Below the pieces are notes generated by a model that worked only from the letters and a program-made list of their open reading frames with translations, searched no databases and had not been told where the DNA came from. DNA of 64,000 bases from the NCBI RefSeq assembly GCF_002095465.1, contig NZ_MLFP01000007.1:1-64000 (forward strand). The letters are read 5' to 3'. Numbering within the stretch: position 1 is the first letter of the stretch; each line of letters begins with the position of its first letter. Made by a program: the position numbers and the translations under genes. Below, in pieces: positions 41,229-52,403 of the stretch. This DNA comes from Pantoea rodasii. Its GTDB lineage: Bacteria > Pseudomonadota > Gammaproteobacteria > Enterobacterales > Enterobacteriaceae.

Positions 41229-42377
41229 TTGATTAAGTCAGCGCTCTTGGTTCTGGAAGACGGAACCCAATTCCACGGTCGGGCCATCGGGGCTACGGGT
41301 TCGGCAGTGGGGGAAGTCGTTTTCAACACGTCAATGACTGGTTATCAAGAAATCCTCACTGATCCTTCCTATTCCCGCCAAATTGTTACCCTCACTTATC
41401 CCCATATCGGCAATGTTGGCGTTAATGCCGCCGATGAAGAATCCAGCCAAATCCATGCTCAAGGCCTCGTTATTCGTGACCTGCCGCTGATCACCAGCAA
41501 CTACCGCAGCGAAGAAAGCCTGTCAGCCTACTTGCAGCGCAATAACATTGTTGGCATCGCCGATATCGATACGCGCAAACTGACCCGTTTGCTGCGCGAG
41601 AAGGGTGCACAGAGCGGCTGCATTATTGCGGGTGATAATCCGGATGCGGCCTTAGCGCTGCAAAAAGCGCAGGCGTTCCCTGGCTTGAAAGGCATGGACC
41701 TGGCGAAAGAAGTCACCACCGCGGAAACTTACGCGTGGCAGCAGGGTAGCTGGACACTGGAAGGGGATTTGCCTGAGCAGAAAACGGCAGAAGAATTGCC
41801 TTTCCACGTGGTGGCCTACGATTTTGGCGCCAAGCGCAACATCCTGCGCATGCTGGTGGATCGCGGCTGCCGTTTGACCGTTGTTCCGGCCAAAACCTCG
41901 GCGGAAGACGTCTTAGCCTTAAACCCAGACGGTATTTTCCTGTCGAACGGCCCGGGTGACCCGGAGCCGTGTGACTACGCCATCAACGCCATTCAGGCCT
42001 TCCTGAAAACCGATATTCCGGTGTTCGGTATCTGCCTCGGCCATCAGCTGTTGGCCCTGGCCAGTGGCGCGAAAACTGTGAAGATGAAGCTCGGCCATCA
42101 CGGCGGCAACCACCCGGTGAAAGATCTCGACAACAATGTCGTGATGATTACCGCGCAGAACCACGGTTTTGCAGTAGATGACAGCCAGTTGCCGGCGAAT
42201 CTGCGTGTGACACACGTTTCACTGTTCGACCAAACCGTGCAGGGCATTCACCGCACAGACAAACCGGCGTTCAGCTTCCAGGGACACCCTGAAGCGAGCC
42301 CAGGCCCGCATGACGCGGCGCCACTGTTCGATCACTTTATTGAGCTGATCGAAGCTTACCGTTCTAACGCGAAGTAA
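41229..42377 (+). CDS. carA: carbamoyl-phosphate synthase small (glutaminase) subunit
   Basis: Hydrolyses glutamine and channels ammonia to CarB for carbamoyl phosphate, shared by arginine and pyrimidine synthesis (382 aa). The class I glutaminase Cys is in [14 protein letters not shown], and the partner His-Glu lies in [14 protein letters not shown]. The start is a TTG at 41229 with TGGAGG 5 bases upstream, the same rare UUG start as E. coli carA and giving the same length. A more upstream start at 41202 would lie inside the second ARG box. Confidence 0.96.
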   Translation: MIKSALLVLEDGTQFHGRAIGATGSAVGEVVFNTSMTGYQEILTDPSYSRQIVTLTYPHIGNVGVNAADEESSQIHAQGLVIRDLPLITSNYRSEESLSAYLQRNNIVGIADIDTRKLTRLLREKGAQSGCIIAGDNPDAALALQKAQAFPGLKGMDLAKEVTTAETYAWQQGSWTLEGDLPEQKTAEELPFHVVAYDFGAKRNILRMLVDRGCRLTVVPAKTSAEDVLALNPDGIFLSNGPGDPEPCDYAINAIQAFLKTDIPVFGICLGHQLLALASGAKTVKMKLGHHGGNHPVKDLDNNVVMITAQNHGFAVDDSQLPANLRVTHVSLFDQTVQGIHRTDKPAFSFQGHPEASPGPHDAAPLFDHFIELIEAYRSNAK

Positions 42378-42390
42378 TCAGGAGCCCACG

Positions 42391-45300
42391 ATGCCAAAAC
42401 GTACAGACATAAAATCCATCCTGATCCTTGGCGCTGGCCCGATCGTTATCGGCCAGGCATGTGAATTTGACTACTCCGGTGCGCAGGCGTGTAAGGCGCT
42501 GCGTGAAGAGGGTTACCGCGTCATTCTGGTGAACTCCAACCCGGCGACCATTATGACCGACCCGGAAATGGCGGATGCGACCTACATCGAGCCGATTCAC
42601 TGGGAAGTGGTACGCAAAATTATTGAAAAAGAGCGCCCGGATGCGGTGCTGCCGACCATGGGTGGCCAGACAGCGCTGAACTGTGCACTGGAACTGGAAC
42701 GTCATGGTGTGCTGGCTGAGTTCGGCGTCACCATGATCGGTGCAACGGCTGATGCGATTGATAAAGCCGAAGACCGCCGCCGTTTCGACGTGGCGATGAA
42801 AAGCATCGGTCTGGGCACCGCCCGTTCAGGCATCGCGCATACCATGGAAGAAGCGCTGGCCGTGGCCGAAGATGTTGGCTTCCCGTGCATCATTCGTCCC
42901 TCCTTTACCATGGGCGGCACCGGTGGCGGTATCGCTTACAACCGTGAAGAGTTCGAAGAGATCTGTGAGCGTGGCTTGGATCTGTCGCCAACCAATGAGC
43001 TGCTGATTGATGAGTCGCTGATTGGCTGGAAAGAGTACGAGATGGAAGTGGTGCGTGATAAAAACGACAACTGCATCATCGTCTGCTCAATCGAAAACTT
43101 CGATGCGATGGGTATCCACACCGGCGACTCGATTACTGTCGCACCGGCACAGACCCTGACCGATAAAGAATACCAAATCATGCGTAACGCCTCGCTGGCG
43201 GTATTGCGTGAAATCGGCGTGGAAACCGGCGGCTCGAACGTCCAGTTCTCGGTGAACCCGAAAGATGGTCGTCTGATTGTTATCGAAATGAACCCACGCG
43301 TGTCGCGCTCTTCAGCGCTGGCATCCAAAGCCACCGGTTTCCCGATTGCGAAAGTCGCCGCGAAACTGGCCGTGGGCTTCACCCTTGATGAGCTGATGAA
43401 CGACATCACTGGCGGTCGTACGCCGGCATCGTTTGAGCCATCAATCGACTACGTTGTGACCAAGATTCCTCGCTTCAACTTCGAGAAGTTCGCCGGTGCG
43501 AATGACCGTCTGACCACACAGATGAAATCTGTGGGAGAAGTGATGGCGATTGGCCGTACCTTCCAGGAATCGATGCAGAAAGCGCTGCGCGGTCTGGAAG
43601 TCGGTGCTAACGGCTTCGACCCGAAAGTGGATCTGGATGATGCGGAAGCCTTAACCCGCATCCGCCGCGAGCTGAAAGATGCCGGTTCAGACCGTATCTG
43701 GTACATCGCTGATGCGTTCCGCGCCGGTATGTCTGTCGATGGCGTGTTCAACCTCACCAACATCGACCGCTGGTTCCTGGTGCAGATTGAAGAGCTGGTG
43801 CGTCTGGAAGAGCAGGTTGCACGTGAAGGTGTTAACTCACTGAACGCGGATTTCTTGCGTGCGCTGAAGCGTAAAGGTTTTGCTGACCTGCGCCTGGCGA
43901 CGCTGGCCGGTGTGGCGGAGAGTGAAATCCGTAAGCTGCGTCAGCAGTTCAACCTGCACCCGGTTTACAAACGTGTGGATACCTGTGCGGCGGAGTTCTC
44001 CACCGATACCGCGTACATGTACTCAACCTATGAAGAAGAGTGTGAAGCCAATCCAAACCAGGATCGTGACAAAATCATGATTCTGGGTGGCGGTCCAAAC
44101 CGTATCGGCCAGGGCATTGAGTTCGATTACTGCTGCGTGCACGCGGCACTGGCGCTGCGCGAAGACGGTTACGAAACCATTATGGTGAACTGTAACCCGG
44201 AAACCGTTTCAACCGACTACGACACCTCTGACCGCCTGTACTTCGAGCCGGTGACGCTGGAAGACGTGCTGGAAATCGTGCGCATCGAGAAGCCTAAGGG
44301 CGTCATCGTGCAGTACGGTGGCCAGACTCCTCTGAAGCTGGCGCGTGCGCTGGAAGCTGCGGGTGTGCCGGTGATTGGTACCAGCCCGGATGCTATCGAC
44401 CGTGCAGAAGACCGTGAACGCTTCCAGCAGGCGGTTGATCGTCTGAACCTGAAGCAACCGGCGAACGCCACTGTGGCGACGCTGGAGCAAGCGGTTGAGA
44501 AAGCGGCGGGTATCGGTTATCCGCTGGTGGTGCGTCCTTCTTATGTGCTGGGCGGCCGCGCAATGGAAATCGTGTACGACGAAATCGACCTGAAGCGCTA
44601 CTTCCAGAACGCCGTATCCGTTTCCAACGATGCGCCGGTGTTGCTGGACCGCTTCCTGGATGATGCCGTCGAAGTGGACGTGGATGCGATCTGCGATGGC
44701 GAGCGTGTGCTGATTGGCGGCATCATGGAGCACATCGAGCAGGCAGGCGTGCACTCCGGTGACTCTGCGTGTTCACTGCCGGCTTACACGCTGAGCACTG
44801 AGATTCAGAACGTAATGCGTCAGCAGGTGGAGAAACTGGCCTTTGAGCTGAACGTGCGCGGTCTGATGAACGTGCAGTTTGCGGTGAAGGACAACGAAGT
44901 TTACCTGATTGAAGTGAACCCACGTGCTGCGCGTACCGTACCGTTCGTGTCTAAAGCCACCGGCGTGCCGCTGGCGAAAGTCGCCGCACGTGTGATGGCT
45001 GGCAAAACGCTGGCTGAGCAGGGCGTCACCAAAGAGGTGATTCCACCTTACTACTCAGTCAAAGAAGTGGTGCTGCCGTTCAACAAGTTCCAGGGCGTTG
45101 ACCCGATTCTTGGCCCAGAAATGCGCTCTACCGGTGAAGTGATGGGTGTCGGTCGTACCTTCGCAGAAGCGTTCTCAAAAGCGATGCTGGGTGCGCAGAG
45201 CAACATGAAGAAAACCGGTCGTGCGCTGCTGTCAGTGCGTGAAGGCGATAAGAAACGTATCGTTGACCTGGCGGCGAAGCTGCAGAAGTTAGGCTTTGAG

Positions 45301-45615
45301 TTGGATGCGACGCACGGTACCGCTGTGGTGCTGGGTGAAGCAGGCATTAACCCGCGTCTGGTGAACAAGGTGCATGAAGGTCGTCCACACATTCAGGACC
45401 GTCTGAAGAATGGCGAATACACCTACATCGTCAATACCACCGCAGGTCGTCAGGCGATTGAAGATTCCAAACTGATTCGCCGCAGTGCGCTGCAATATAA
45501 AGTGCATTATGACACCACGCTGAACGGTGGTTTTGCTACCGCGATGTCGCTGAATGCGGATCCGACTGAGAAAGTGATTTCAGTGCAGGAAATGCATGCC
45601 CTAATTAAAGGGTAA
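42391..45615 (+). CDS. carB: carbamoyl-phosphate synthase large subunit
   Basis: ATP-dependent synthetase subunit (1074 aa) made of two homologous halves. Each half opens with an ATP-grasp unit: [20 protein letters not shown] near residue 8 and [19 protein letters not shown] near 560. It ends with an allosteric MGS-like domain (about 940-1074) bound by UMP and ornithine. It is 13 bases after carA with CAGGAG as ribosome-binding site, and is followed by a terminator. Confidence 0.97.
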   Translation: MPKRTDIKSILILGAGPIVIGQACEFDYSGAQACKALREEGYRVILVNSNPATIMTDPEMADATYIEPIHWEVVRKIIEKERPDAVLPTMGGQTALNCALELERHGVLAEFGVTMIGATADAIDKAEDRRRFDVAMKSIGLGTARSGIAHTMEEALAVAEDVGFPCIIRPSFTMGGTGGGIAYNREEFEEICERGLDLSPTNELLIDESLIGWKEYEMEVVRDKNDNCIIVCSIENFDAMGIHTGDSITVAPAQTLTDKEYQIMRNASLAVLREIGVETGGSNVQFSVNPKDGRLIVIEMNPRVSRSSALASKATGFPIAKVAAKLAVGFTLDELMNDITGGRTPASFEPSIDYVVTKIPRFNFEKFAGANDRLTTQMKSVGEVMAIGRTFQESMQKALRGLEVGANGFDPKVDLDDAEALTRIRRELKDAGSDRIWYIADAFRAGMSVDGVFNLTNIDRWFLVQIEELVRLEEQVAREGVNSLNADFLRALKRKGFADLRLATLAGVAESEIRKLRQQFNLHPVYKRVDTCAAEFSTDTAYMYSTYEEECEANPNQDRDKIMILGGGPNRIGQGIEFDYCCVHAALALREDGYETIMVNCNPETVSTDYDTSDRLYFEPVTLEDVLEIVRIEKPKGVIVQYGGQTPLKLARALEAAGVPVIGTSPDAIDRAEDRERFQQAVDRLNLKQPANATVATLEQAVEKAAGIGYPLVVRPSYVLGGRAMEIVYDEIDLKRYFQNAVSVSNDAPVLLDRFLDDAVEVDVDAICDGERVLIGGIMEHIEQAGVHSGDSACSLPAYTLSTEIQNVMRQQVEKLAFELNVRGLMNVQFAVKDNEVYLIEVNPRAARTVPFVSKATGVPLAKVAARVMAGKTLAEQGVTKEVIPPYYSVKEVVLPFNKFQGVDPILGPEMRSTGEVMGVGRTFAEAFSKAMLGAQSNMKKTGRALLSVREGDKKRIVDLAAKLQKLGFELDATHGTAVVLGEAGINPRLVNKVHEGRPHIQDRLKNGEYTYIVNTTAGRQAIEDSKLIRRSALQYKVHYDTTLNGGFATAMSLNADPTEKVISVQEMHALIKG

Positions 45616-45636
45616 TCAACAGGTTGATCGGCAGAT

Positions 45637-45664
45637 AACGGCTCCTCAGGGGGCCGTTTTTTTT
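45637..45664 (+). terminator. carAB terminator
   Basis: AACGGCTCC, TCAG loop, GGGGCCGTT and a run of eight T. Confidence 0.88.
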
Positions 45665-45856
45665 CGCCTGTTTATCGGTGGTTGAATAAGCTTAGATGTG
45701 AAAAATCTATTGATTTGACATAGTTTTTATCAGTTGATGCGGTACTGGTTACATGTCGGATTATTCGCACAAATTTATAAATAAGATCCCAGTAAGCGCA
45801 CCGTACTATTCGGCTTGCTCATGAATAGAGCGCTCACCTTAATTGGGATATAAAAA

Positions 45857-46999
45857 ATGAAAATGCGTGCTTTCACCCTCAGTGCAGTGGCTGCATTGTT
45901 AGTTGCTGCTCCTCTCGCCAGCCAGGCGGAAATTACCCTGCTGAAGCAGGATCCGCAGGCAGGCGATCCGCTTAGCCGTCTTGATTTCAAAGTGGGCGGC
46001 AGTATTCGTCCACAGTTCCAACATCAGGCAGGCGTCAGCGATCAATCTTACAAGCGTAATGGCTACGACGGCGGTTCACGTTTCCGTTTCTCTGCTGATT
46101 ACTATCTGTTTGATGACATCAGCTGGGTCAGCTACTACGAGCTGGGTGTTAACTTCCCAGCCTGGTGGGGTTGGGATAACCACTATGCCGATGGCCAGAA
46201 CAACACTACGCGTCGTCAGCTATACACCGGTCTGAAAAGCAAAACCTGGGGTCAGCTGACCTTTGGCCAGCAGAACAGCGTTTACTATGATGTGGTCGGT
46301 GCGAAAACCGATATCTGGGACTACGACATGCTGGCCCAGGCACCGGGTAACGGTATCAACGGTGATTACGACGGTTCTTACCGTTCACGTAAGATGCTGA
46401 AGTACAAAAACACCTTCGGCGACGTTGATGTTTATGCGTCATATCTGTTTGAAGATAACAACTATCTGCCGGGTAACGGCCTGCGCTACAAGCGTAACGG
46501 CGGCGGCTCGCTGGGTGTGAACTATCACATCACCAAAGACCTGGCTTGGGGTACGGCGTGGAACTACACCCGTGCTGATATTCACAACCCAAGCACCGGT
46601 GAAAGCAAAGATTACAACCAGAACATCTACGGCACCGCGCTGAGCTGGACACCAGATGCCTGGACGCTGTCTGCGGGTGCAGGCTGGTATCAGAACTTCT
46701 CACCAACCAAGAAAAACACCGTTAACAACTACTTCGCGGATGATGCGTGGGGCGTGGAATACTTCGCTGGTTACAAATTCGCTATCGATCAGTATGCGGT
46801 TAAGTCTATCCAGCCTTACTTCATGGGTGACCGTCTGGAGTTCGTCAATGGACGTAACTACAAGCGTATCGACAACGGCGTTGGTATCAGCACCAAACTC
46901 GACTACGGCTTCCAGGTGGATTACGAATACGTGATCACCTCAAGCACCGACAAATCACTGGGTAACATGAACCTGGTGCGTCTGCGCTACGATTTCTAA
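45857..46999 (+). CDS. Gram-negative porin-like outer membrane protein
   Basis: A 380-aa outer-membrane beta-barrel. The signal peptide is residues 1-24 (MKMRAFTLSAVAALLVAAPL then ASQA). The rest alternates polar and aromatic residues and is rich in Tyr, Trp, Gly and Asn, with strand-like strings such as RRQLYTGLKSKTWGQLTFGQ. It ends in Phe (RLRYDF), the BamA recognition signal. It resembles the OmpC/OmpF-type porin superfamily without being a clear OmpC, and the solute is unknown. It fills the carB-folA interval where E. coli has the cai, fix and kefFC genes. Confidence 0.8.
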   Translation: MKMRAFTLSAVAALLVAAPLASQAEITLLKQDPQAGDPLSRLDFKVGGSIRPQFQHQAGVSDQSYKRNGYDGGSRFRFSADYYLFDDISWVSYYELGVNFPAWWGWDNHYADGQNNTTRRQLYTGLKSKTWGQLTFGQQNSVYYDVVGAKTDIWDYDMLAQAPGNGINGDYDGSYRSRKMLKYKNTFGDVDVYASYLFEDNNYLPGNGLRYKRNGGGSLGVNYHITKDLAWGTAWNYTRADIHNPSTGESKDYNQNIYGTALSWTPDAWTLSAGAGWYQNFSPTKKNTVNNYFADDAWGVEYFAGYKFAIDQYAVKSIQPYFMGDRLEFVNGRNYKRIDNGVGISTKLDYGFQVDYEYVITSSTDKSLGNMNLVRLRYDF

Positions 47000-47009
47000 T
47001 CGATGTGAC

Positions 47010-47035
47010 AACGGCTCCTGCGGGAGCCGTTTTTC
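47010..47035 (+). terminator. porin gene terminator
   Basis: ACGGCTCC, four-base loop, GGAGCCGT and TTTTT after the porin stop codon. Confidence 0.85.
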
Positions 47036-47286
47036 TTTGTCGCATACAGTGCGGTTTTCTTTACACTCCATCACGTCAAAGCCTCATTTCACCCTGAGTT
47101 GTAGCGTCCTGCCGGACTAATATGGCGTCTATTCCCAAGTATGGTGGGAAAGTCGGTGTAAAACTCTGTCCAATAACAAAAATGCGGTCGCATAGGAGCT
47201 TTACGCAAATAGCGGGGTCGGCCTATCGACGAAACTTTCGCCTTTACGTATCATTGCGCCAATTTTTTTCCTGTAGGTCTTTTAAC

Positions 47287-47766
47287 ATGATTAGTCTGAT
47301 CGCGGCACTGGCAACCGATCGCATTATTGGTATGGAAAACGCCATGCCCTGGAACCTGCCAGCCGATTTGGCGTGGTTCAAACGTAACACGCTGAATAAG
47401 CCAGTGATTATGGGTCGCTTGACCTTTGAATCTATTGGTCGTCCACTGCCTGGACGCCTGAATATTGTGGTCAGCAGCCAGCCTGGCACCCACGATGGCG
47501 TCACTTGGGTGACATCTCTGGAGGATGCAGTCAACGCTGCGGGTGACGTGGAAGAGATCATGGTGATTGGCGGTGGTCGTGTTTACGAGCAGATGCTGGC
47601 GCGTGCCGATCGTCTTTACCTGACCCACATCGATGCAGAAGTGGAAGGTGACACGCAATTCCCGGATTACGAGCCGGATGAATGGCAGTCAACCTTCAGT
47701 GAGTTTCACGACAACGATGAGCAGAACTCGCACAGCTACTGCTTTGAGATTTTAGACCGCCGTTGA
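47287..47766 (+). CDS. folA: dihydrofolate reductase
   Basis: NADPH-dependent reduction of dihydrofolate (159 aa, as in E. coli), the target of trimethoprim. The active-site segment [20 protein letters not shown], with Asp27, is unchanged. The NADPH-binding string reads [10 protein letters not shown], so Leu45 and Phe47 replace the E. coli His45 and Trp47. The ATG at 47287 is chosen because it gives [12 protein letters not shown]. The frame is open upstream but without homology. Confidence 0.96.
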   Translation: MISLIAALATDRIIGMENAMPWNLPADLAWFKRNTLNKPVIMGRLTFESIGRPLPGRLNIVVSSQPGTHDGVTWVTSLEDAVNAAGDVEEIMVIGGGRVYEQMLARADRLYLTHIDAEVEGDTQFPDYEPDEWQSTFSEFHDNDEQNSHSYCFEILDRR

Positions 47767-47776
47767 TGTTTGTCCC

Positions 47777-47845
47777 GATGCGCACCCATGCGCACGCTAT
47801 GAAAATCGTGTCATTTCGTCGTCGTGTCGCCATGTATGGCAACCG
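47777..47845 (+). repeat. degraded copy of the 34-bp repeat family
   Basis: GATGCGCACCCATGCGCACG followed by CTATGAAAATCGTGTCATTT resembles units 4-5 of the array at 15666-15820 (ATGCGCACGCT...AAAATCGT...TCATTT). It lies between folA and the convergent apaH. Confidence 0.5.
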
Positions 47846-47880
47846 GGAAATTTCAGGATCATCATTGACGGTGAATAAAA

Positions 47881-47910
47881 AAAAGCCCCGCTCAGGTTGC
47901 GGGGCTTTTT
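47881..47910. terminator. bidirectional terminator between folA and apaH
   Basis: AAAAGCCCCGC, seven-base loop, GCGGGGCTTTT with A and T runs on the two sides. Confidence 0.88.
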
Positions 47911-47951
47911 GTTTATGGCATGTCGCGCAATGGTGAATTGGTGGGGCTTTT

Positions 47952-48821
47952 TTAATGCATATCGCTCAAGGGGGGATGTGCGCTCACGGCGCTCTCTGCC
48001 ATCGCCTTTTCCCGGTTCGATGCCTGCACATGGTATTGCTGTGTCTCCCAGTGCAGCAGCGTCAACGTCCCGCCCCAACAGCAGCCCGTATCAAGGCCAA
48101 CGATGTGATCGGGTGTGCCTTTGCCTTCCAGTGAAGCCCAGTGGCCAAATACCTGCGTATACTCAGTGCCGATTTTACCCGGCACAAGGAACCAGGGTTT
48201 CAGCGGAGGAGGGGCAGAATTGGGCGCTTCTTTGCAGATCATATCCAACTGACCATTGGGGAAACAGAAACGCATGCGCGTCAGGGCATTGGTGCTGAAG
48301 CGCAGGCGCGCCAGGCCGCTGAGTTCTGGTGTCCAGTTGTTCGGCATGTCGCCGTACATCGCATCAAGAAACAGCGGGTAGGTATCGCTGGCCAATACGG
48401 CTTCGACCTCACGCGCGCACAGTTTCGCGGTGTCGAGATCCCACTGCGGCGTGATGCCTGCGTGCGCCATCAACAGCTTTTTCTCTTCATCGACTTGCAA
48501 CAACGGCTGGCGACGCAGCCAGTTGATCAGTTCATCGGCATCGTGCGCATCCAGCAGCGGGGTGAGGCGATCTTTCGGCTTGTTACGGCTGATGCCGGCG
48601 TACACAGCCAGCAGATGCAGATCGTGATTGCCCAGCACCACGCGCACGCAATCCCCCAGCGATTTCACATAGCGCAACACATCCAGTGAGCCAGGACCAC
48701 GCGCCACTAAGTCGCCGGTCAGCCACAATTCGTCTTGCTGTGGGTCAAAATCGACCTGCGCCAGCAGCGCACGTAGCTCATCATAACAGCCGTGAATATC
48801 GCCAATCAGGTATGTACTCAT
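47952..48821 (-). CDS. apaH: bis(5'-nucleosyl)-tetraphosphatase (symmetrical) ApaH
   Basis: Hydrolyses Ap4A to two ADP and removes Np4 caps from RNA (289 aa). Metallophosphatase motifs are intact: [10 protein letters not shown] near the N-terminus, [12 protein letters not shown] near 34-45, [10 protein letters not shown] near 62-71 and MAHAGI near 119. Last gene of the lptD-surA-pdxA-rsmA-apaG-apaH operon. A GC-rich hairpin in the 51-base gap after apaG may modulate its expression. Confidence 0.96.
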   Translation of the reverse strand: MSTYLIGDIHGCYDELRALLAQVDFDPQQDELWLTGDLVARGPGSLDVLRYVKSLGDCVRVVLGNHDLHLLAVYAGISRNKPKDRLTPLLDAHDADELINWLRRQPLLQVDEEKKLLMAHAGITPQWDLDTAKLCAREVEAVLASDTYPLFLDAMYGDMPNNWTPELSGLARLRFSTNALTRMRFCFPNGQLDMICKEAPNSAPPPLKPWFLVPGKIGTEYTQVFGHWASLEGKGTPDHIVGLDTGCCWGGTLTLLHWETQQYHVQASNREKAMAESAVSAHPPLSDMH

Positions 48822-48844
48822 TACGTCAGTCCGATCAAAACGCG

Positions 48845-48865
48845 CCGCCCGGACAGGCCGGGCGG
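48845..48865 (-). other. GC-rich hairpin between apaG and apaH
   Basis: CCGCCCGG and CCGGGCGG with a 5-base loop. On the minus strand it is followed by CGCGTTTT, so partial termination or a processing site is possible. Confidence 0.4.
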
Positions 48866-48872
48866 AGGGGGA

Positions 48873-49250
48873 TTAATGTATGTGGGTTTGAATGGCGAGT
48901 CGGAACACCGGGATCTCAACGTGAAACTCTTCACCTTGATCGTCGACCATTACATAGTGCCCTTGCATGGTGCCCATCGGGGTTTCGAGGATCGCGCCGC
49001 TGGTGTATTGATACTCGCCGCCCGCTGCAATGTGCGGCTGTTCGCCAACCACGCCTTCACCCTGAACCTCAGTCTCACGACCGTTGCCATTGGTGATAAG
49101 CCAGTAGCGGCTACGTAGCTGAACGTTGGCACGTCCCAGATTTCGAATGGTGATGGTGTAGGCAAACACGTAGCGATCCTCATCGGGCAAGGATTGCGAT
49201 TCCACATATTGGCTCAATACATGGATACAGACGCGGGCCAGTTCACTCAT
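48873..49250 (-). CDS. apaG: Co2+/Mg2+ efflux-associated protein ApaG
   Basis: Small fibronectin-III-like fold protein (125 aa) of uncertain role. E. coli/Salmonella apaG mutants show cobalt and magnesium phenotypes. Conserved blocks are [20 protein letters not shown] and [20 protein letters not shown]. The ATG at 49250 ([11 protein letters not shown]) gives the exact E. coli length and lies 4 bases after the rsmA stop. Its SD lies in the rsmA end. Confidence 0.95.
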   Translation of the reverse strand: MSELARVCIHVLSQYVESQSLPDEDRYVFAYTITIRNLGRANVQLRSRYWLITNGNGRETEVQGEGVVGEQPHIAAGGEYQYTSGAILETPMGTMQGHYVMVDDQGEEFHVEIPVFRLAIQTHIH

Positions 49251-49254
49251 ACAC

Positions 49255-50079
49255 TTAGTTCTCCGGGTTTTCTGCCTGATATTTGCCCAGCCAGTTCGCC
49301 AGTTGGCAATACTGCGCCACCGTGACATTTTCTGCACGTAGCGAGGCATCGATGTTCAGTTCATCCAGCGCACCTGCGGCAAACATATGAGCAAGACTGT
49401 TACGCAGCGTTTTGCGACGTTTACCAAAGGCTTCCGTGGTGACACGGCTCAGTAATCGCATGTCGCTGACCGGATGCGGTGGCTGTGCGTACGGCATCAG
49501 ACGCACCACGGCTGAATCGACTTTCGGCGCCGGCGTAAAGGATTCAGGTGGCACTTCCAGCACTGGAATCACCTGGCAATAGTACTGCGCCATCACGCTA
49601 AGACGACCATAGGCTTTGCTGCCCGGTCCGGCAACCAAACGGTTTACCACTTCTTTTTGCAGCATGAAGTGCATGTCTTTAATCGAACCAGTATAGCTGA
49701 AGAGATGGAACATCAGCGGTGTCGAAATATTGTACGGCAGGTTGCCGAAGACACGCAGCGGCTGACCTTTCTCTTGCGCCAGCGCCGAGAAATCAAAGGT
49801 CATGGCATCTTGCTGGAAGATGGTTAACTTAGGCCCGAGGAACGGATGGGTCTGCAAACGTGCAGCCAGATCGCGGTCCAGCTCAACAACGGTCAGTTCA
49901 TCGAGGCGTTCGCCCACCGGTTCAGTTAAGGCACCCAGGCCGGGACCAATCTCCACAATCGCTTCTCCCTTCTGCGGGTGAATGGCGGAGACAATGCTGT
50001 CGATAATGTACTGATCGTTCAGGAAGTTCTGACCGAAACGTTTACGGGCAAAATGCCCCTGATGGACGCGATTATTCAT
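49255..50079 (-). CDS. rsmA: 16S rRNA dimethyladenosine methyltransferase (KsgA)
   Basis: Dimethylates A1518 and A1519 of 16S rRNA during late 30S assembly (274 aa). The SAM motif [14 protein letters not shown] lies near residue 42-55, and the catalytic NLPYNIST motif near 112. The N-terminal [12 protein letters not shown] is typical. Its first 8 bases overlap the pdxA end. Confidence 0.97.
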   Translation of the reverse strand: MNNRVHQGHFARKRFGQNFLNDQYIIDSIVSAIHPQKGEAIVEIGPGLGALTEPVGERLDELTVVELDRDLAARLQTHPFLGPKLTIFQQDAMTFDFSALAQEKGQPLRVFGNLPYNISTPLMFHLFSYTGSIKDMHFMLQKEVVNRLVAGPGSKAYGRLSVMAQYYCQVIPVLEVPPESFTPAPKVDSAVVRLMPYAQPPHPVSDMRLLSRVTTEAFGKRRKTLRNSLAHMFAAGALDELNIDASLRAENVTVAQYCQLANWLGKYQAENPEN

Positions 50080-51064
50080 TACTGCTCTTGATCATAGTGA
50101 TGGCGAGATTAAGCGCCGTGATAAAGCTGCCCGGTTCTGCCTTGCCGTGACCGGCCAATTCCAGCGCGGTACCGTGGTCGACAGAAGTCCGGATAAAGGG
50201 CAGGCCAAGGGTGATATTCACCGCGCGACCAAACCCCTGAAATTTTAGCACCGGTAAGCCCTGGTCGTGATACATCGCCAGAACGGCATCGGCATGCTGT
50301 AAGTATTTCGGCTGGAACAGCGTATCGGCCGGCAGTGGGCCGGTGAGCTGAATACCTTGCTGACGCAGTTCGTCGAGCGCCGGAATAATAGTATCAATTT
50401 CTTCGCGGCCCATGTGGCCGCTTTCGCCCGCGTGCGGATTCAGGCCGCAGACGAAGATATGGGGATGCGGTAAACCGAATTTCTGCTGTAAATCCTGATG
50501 CAGAATCGTAATCACCTCATGCAAGCTGTCGCGGGTAATGGCGTCAGAGACATCTTTCAACGGCAAATGCGTGGTCGCAAGGGCAACGCGCAACTCTTCG
50601 GTTGCCAGCATCATCACCACGCGATCGCCACCGGCGCGTTCAGCGAAAAACTCGGTATGGCCGGTGAACGGAATCCCCGCATCGTTGATCACGCCTTTGT
50701 GCACCGGGCCGGTAATCAATGCGGCAAATTCACCGTTGAGACAACCGTCGCAGGCGCGCGCCAGCGTTTCCAGCACATAGTGACCATTCGCCACAGTGAG
50801 TGCACCGGGCGTAACAGGCAGTGCTGTATCAACCTGCAGCAGCGTTAACGTGCCCGCTTGCTGCGGTTGCGCAGCTACATCGGGCTGGTAATCGCGCAGC
50901 GTCAGCGGCAATCCGAGTTGCTGGGCGCGCTGACGCAGCACATTAGCGTCAGCGCACACCACCAGTTCAACCGGCCAGTCACGCTGGGCCAGTTGAACGG
51001 TCAGATCAGGACCAATCCCGGCAGGTTCGCCGGGCGTGATCACCACACGGTAATTACTGACCAT
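50072..51064 (-). CDS. pdxA: 4-hydroxythreonine-4-phosphate dehydrogenase
   Basis: Oxidises 4-phosphohydroxy-threonine in pyridoxal phosphate synthesis (330 aa). The N-terminal [13 protein letters not shown], the metal/substrate motif [11 protein letters not shown], and ALNPHAGE-like [14 protein letters not shown] are all present. Overlaps surA by 11 bases and rsmA by 8 bases, so the operon is tightly coupled. Confidence 0.97.
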   Translation of the reverse strand: MVSNYRVVITPGEPAGIGPDLTVQLAQRDWPVELVVCADANVLRQRAQQLGLPLTLRDYQPDVAAQPQQAGTLTLLQVDTALPVTPGALTVANGHYVLETLARACDGCLNGEFAALITGPVHKGVINDAGIPFTGHTEFFAERAGGDRVVMMLATEELRVALATTHLPLKDVSDAITRDSLHEVITILHQDLQQKFGLPHPHIFVCGLNPHAGESGHMGREEIDTIIPALDELRQQGIQLTGPLPADTLFQPKYLQHADAVLAMYHDQGLPVLKFQGFGRAVNITLGLPFIRTSVDHGTALELAGHGKAEPGSFITALNLAITMIKSSNE

Positions 51065-52349
51065 TGTTGTCCAGAATCTTCACGTAGGCACTGGCGCGTT
51101 GTTCCTGCATCCAGGTTTGTGCCTCTTCCGCGAATTTACGGTTGAACAGCAGACGATAAGCACGATCTTTCTGCGCCGCATCGGTCTTATCAACCTGACG
51201 CGTGTCCATCAACTGGATCAGATGCCAGCCGAATGAAGAGTGCACCGGCTCGCTGATTTGGCCTTTCTGCAGCTTCAGTAACGCATCACGGAAGGCAGGA
51301 TCGTAGATGTCTGGTGTCGCCCAACCGAGATCACCGCCCTGGTTGGCAGAACCGGGATCATCAGAGAACTGTTTTGCCGCCGCAGCAAAGGTGGTTTTAC
51401 CACTTTTGATATCAGCTGCAATCTGTTCGATCTTCGCTTGTGCCTGCGCGTCAGTGAGAATCGGAGAAGGTTTCAGCAGAATGTGACGTGCATGCATCTC
51501 AGTGACAGAGATGTTTTTGCTCTCACCGCGCAGATCGTTCACTTTCAGGATGTGGAAGCCGACGCCAGAACGAATCGGACCAACGATATCCCCTTTTTTC
51601 GCGGTGCTCAGCGCTTGCGAGAACAGGGTCGGCAGCTCTTCAATTTTTGCCCAACCCATGTTGCCGCCTTTCAGCGCCTGCGGGTCAGCAGAGTAGGTCA
51701 CCGCCAGTTTACCGAAGTCCGCACCGCCTTTCAGCTGTCCTACCAGTTGGCGCGCCAGCGCTTCCTGATCGTCAACCTGTTGCTGAGTCGGGTTTTCTGC
51801 CAATGGCAGCAGGATCTGGCTGACATTCAGCTCGGTGCCCTGCGTATTCTGCGAACCAATCTGCGTTGCCAGCGTATCGACTTCCTGCGGCAGAATGGTC
51901 ACGCGACGGCGCACTTCACCATTACGTACTTCAGAAATCAGCATCTCTTTACGGATCTGACCACGATAATCGTTGTAGTTCATGCCGTCGTAAGCCAGAC
52001 GGCTACGCAGCTGATCCATGCTCATCTTGTTCTGTGCGGCAATATTTTGAATAGCCTGATCGAGCTGCTGATCGCTGATCTGCAAGCCGGCTTTTTCGCC
52101 CATCTGAAGAATGATGTTATCCATAACCTGACGTTCAAGGATCTGATGACGCAGGGTTTTATCATCTGGCAGCTGCTGATGAGCCTGCTGCGCCTGTGAT
52201 TTCACCGTGCGCATCATGTTATCAACGTCACTTTCCAGCACCACGCCGTTATTCACGACGGCGGCAACTTTATCAACCACTTGTGGGGCTGCGAACGCAG
52301 TGTTAGCGGTAATCGCCACACCAAGAATCAGCATTCTCCAGTTCTTCAT
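51054..52349 (-). CDS. surA: periplasmic chaperone / prolyl isomerase SurA
   Basis: Escorts unfolded outer-membrane proteins to the Bam complex (431 aa). The signal peptide ends in [11 protein letters not shown] helical N-domain is followed by two parvulin domains, the second beginning [13 protein letters not shown] with [16 protein letters not shown] short C-terminal helix completes the core chaperone module. 54 bases after lptD. Confidence 0.97.
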   Translation of the reverse strand: MKNWRMLILGVAITANTAFAAPQVVDKVAAVVNNGVVLESDVDNMMRTVKSQAQQAHQQLPDDKTLRHQILERQVMDNIILQMGEKAGLQISDQQLDQAIQNIAAQNKMSMDQLRSRLAYDGMNYNDYRGQIRKEMLISEVRNGEVRRRVTILPQEVDTLATQIGSQNTQGTELNVSQILLPLAENPTQQQVDDQEALARQLVGQLKGGADFGKLAVTYSADPQALKGGNMGWAKIEELPTLFSQALSTAKKGDIVGPIRSGVGFHILKVNDLRGESKNISVTEMHARHILLKPSPILTDAQAQAKIEQIAADIKSGKTTFAAAAKQFSDDPGSANQGGDLGWATPDIYDPAFRDALLKLQKGQISEPVHSSFGWHLIQLMDTRQVDKTDAAQKDRAYRLLFNRKFAEEAQTWMQEQRASAYVKILDNNGQ

Positions 52350-52403
52350 ACTTTATCCATTGTTGTTTCCGCACTGCGGGATAGCCTGTCAAATATCACA
52401 ACA

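Noticed and set aside
52151..52199. antisense frames over surA and lptD
   Set aside because: Several long frames oppose these genes, but none has a start context or recognisable domain.
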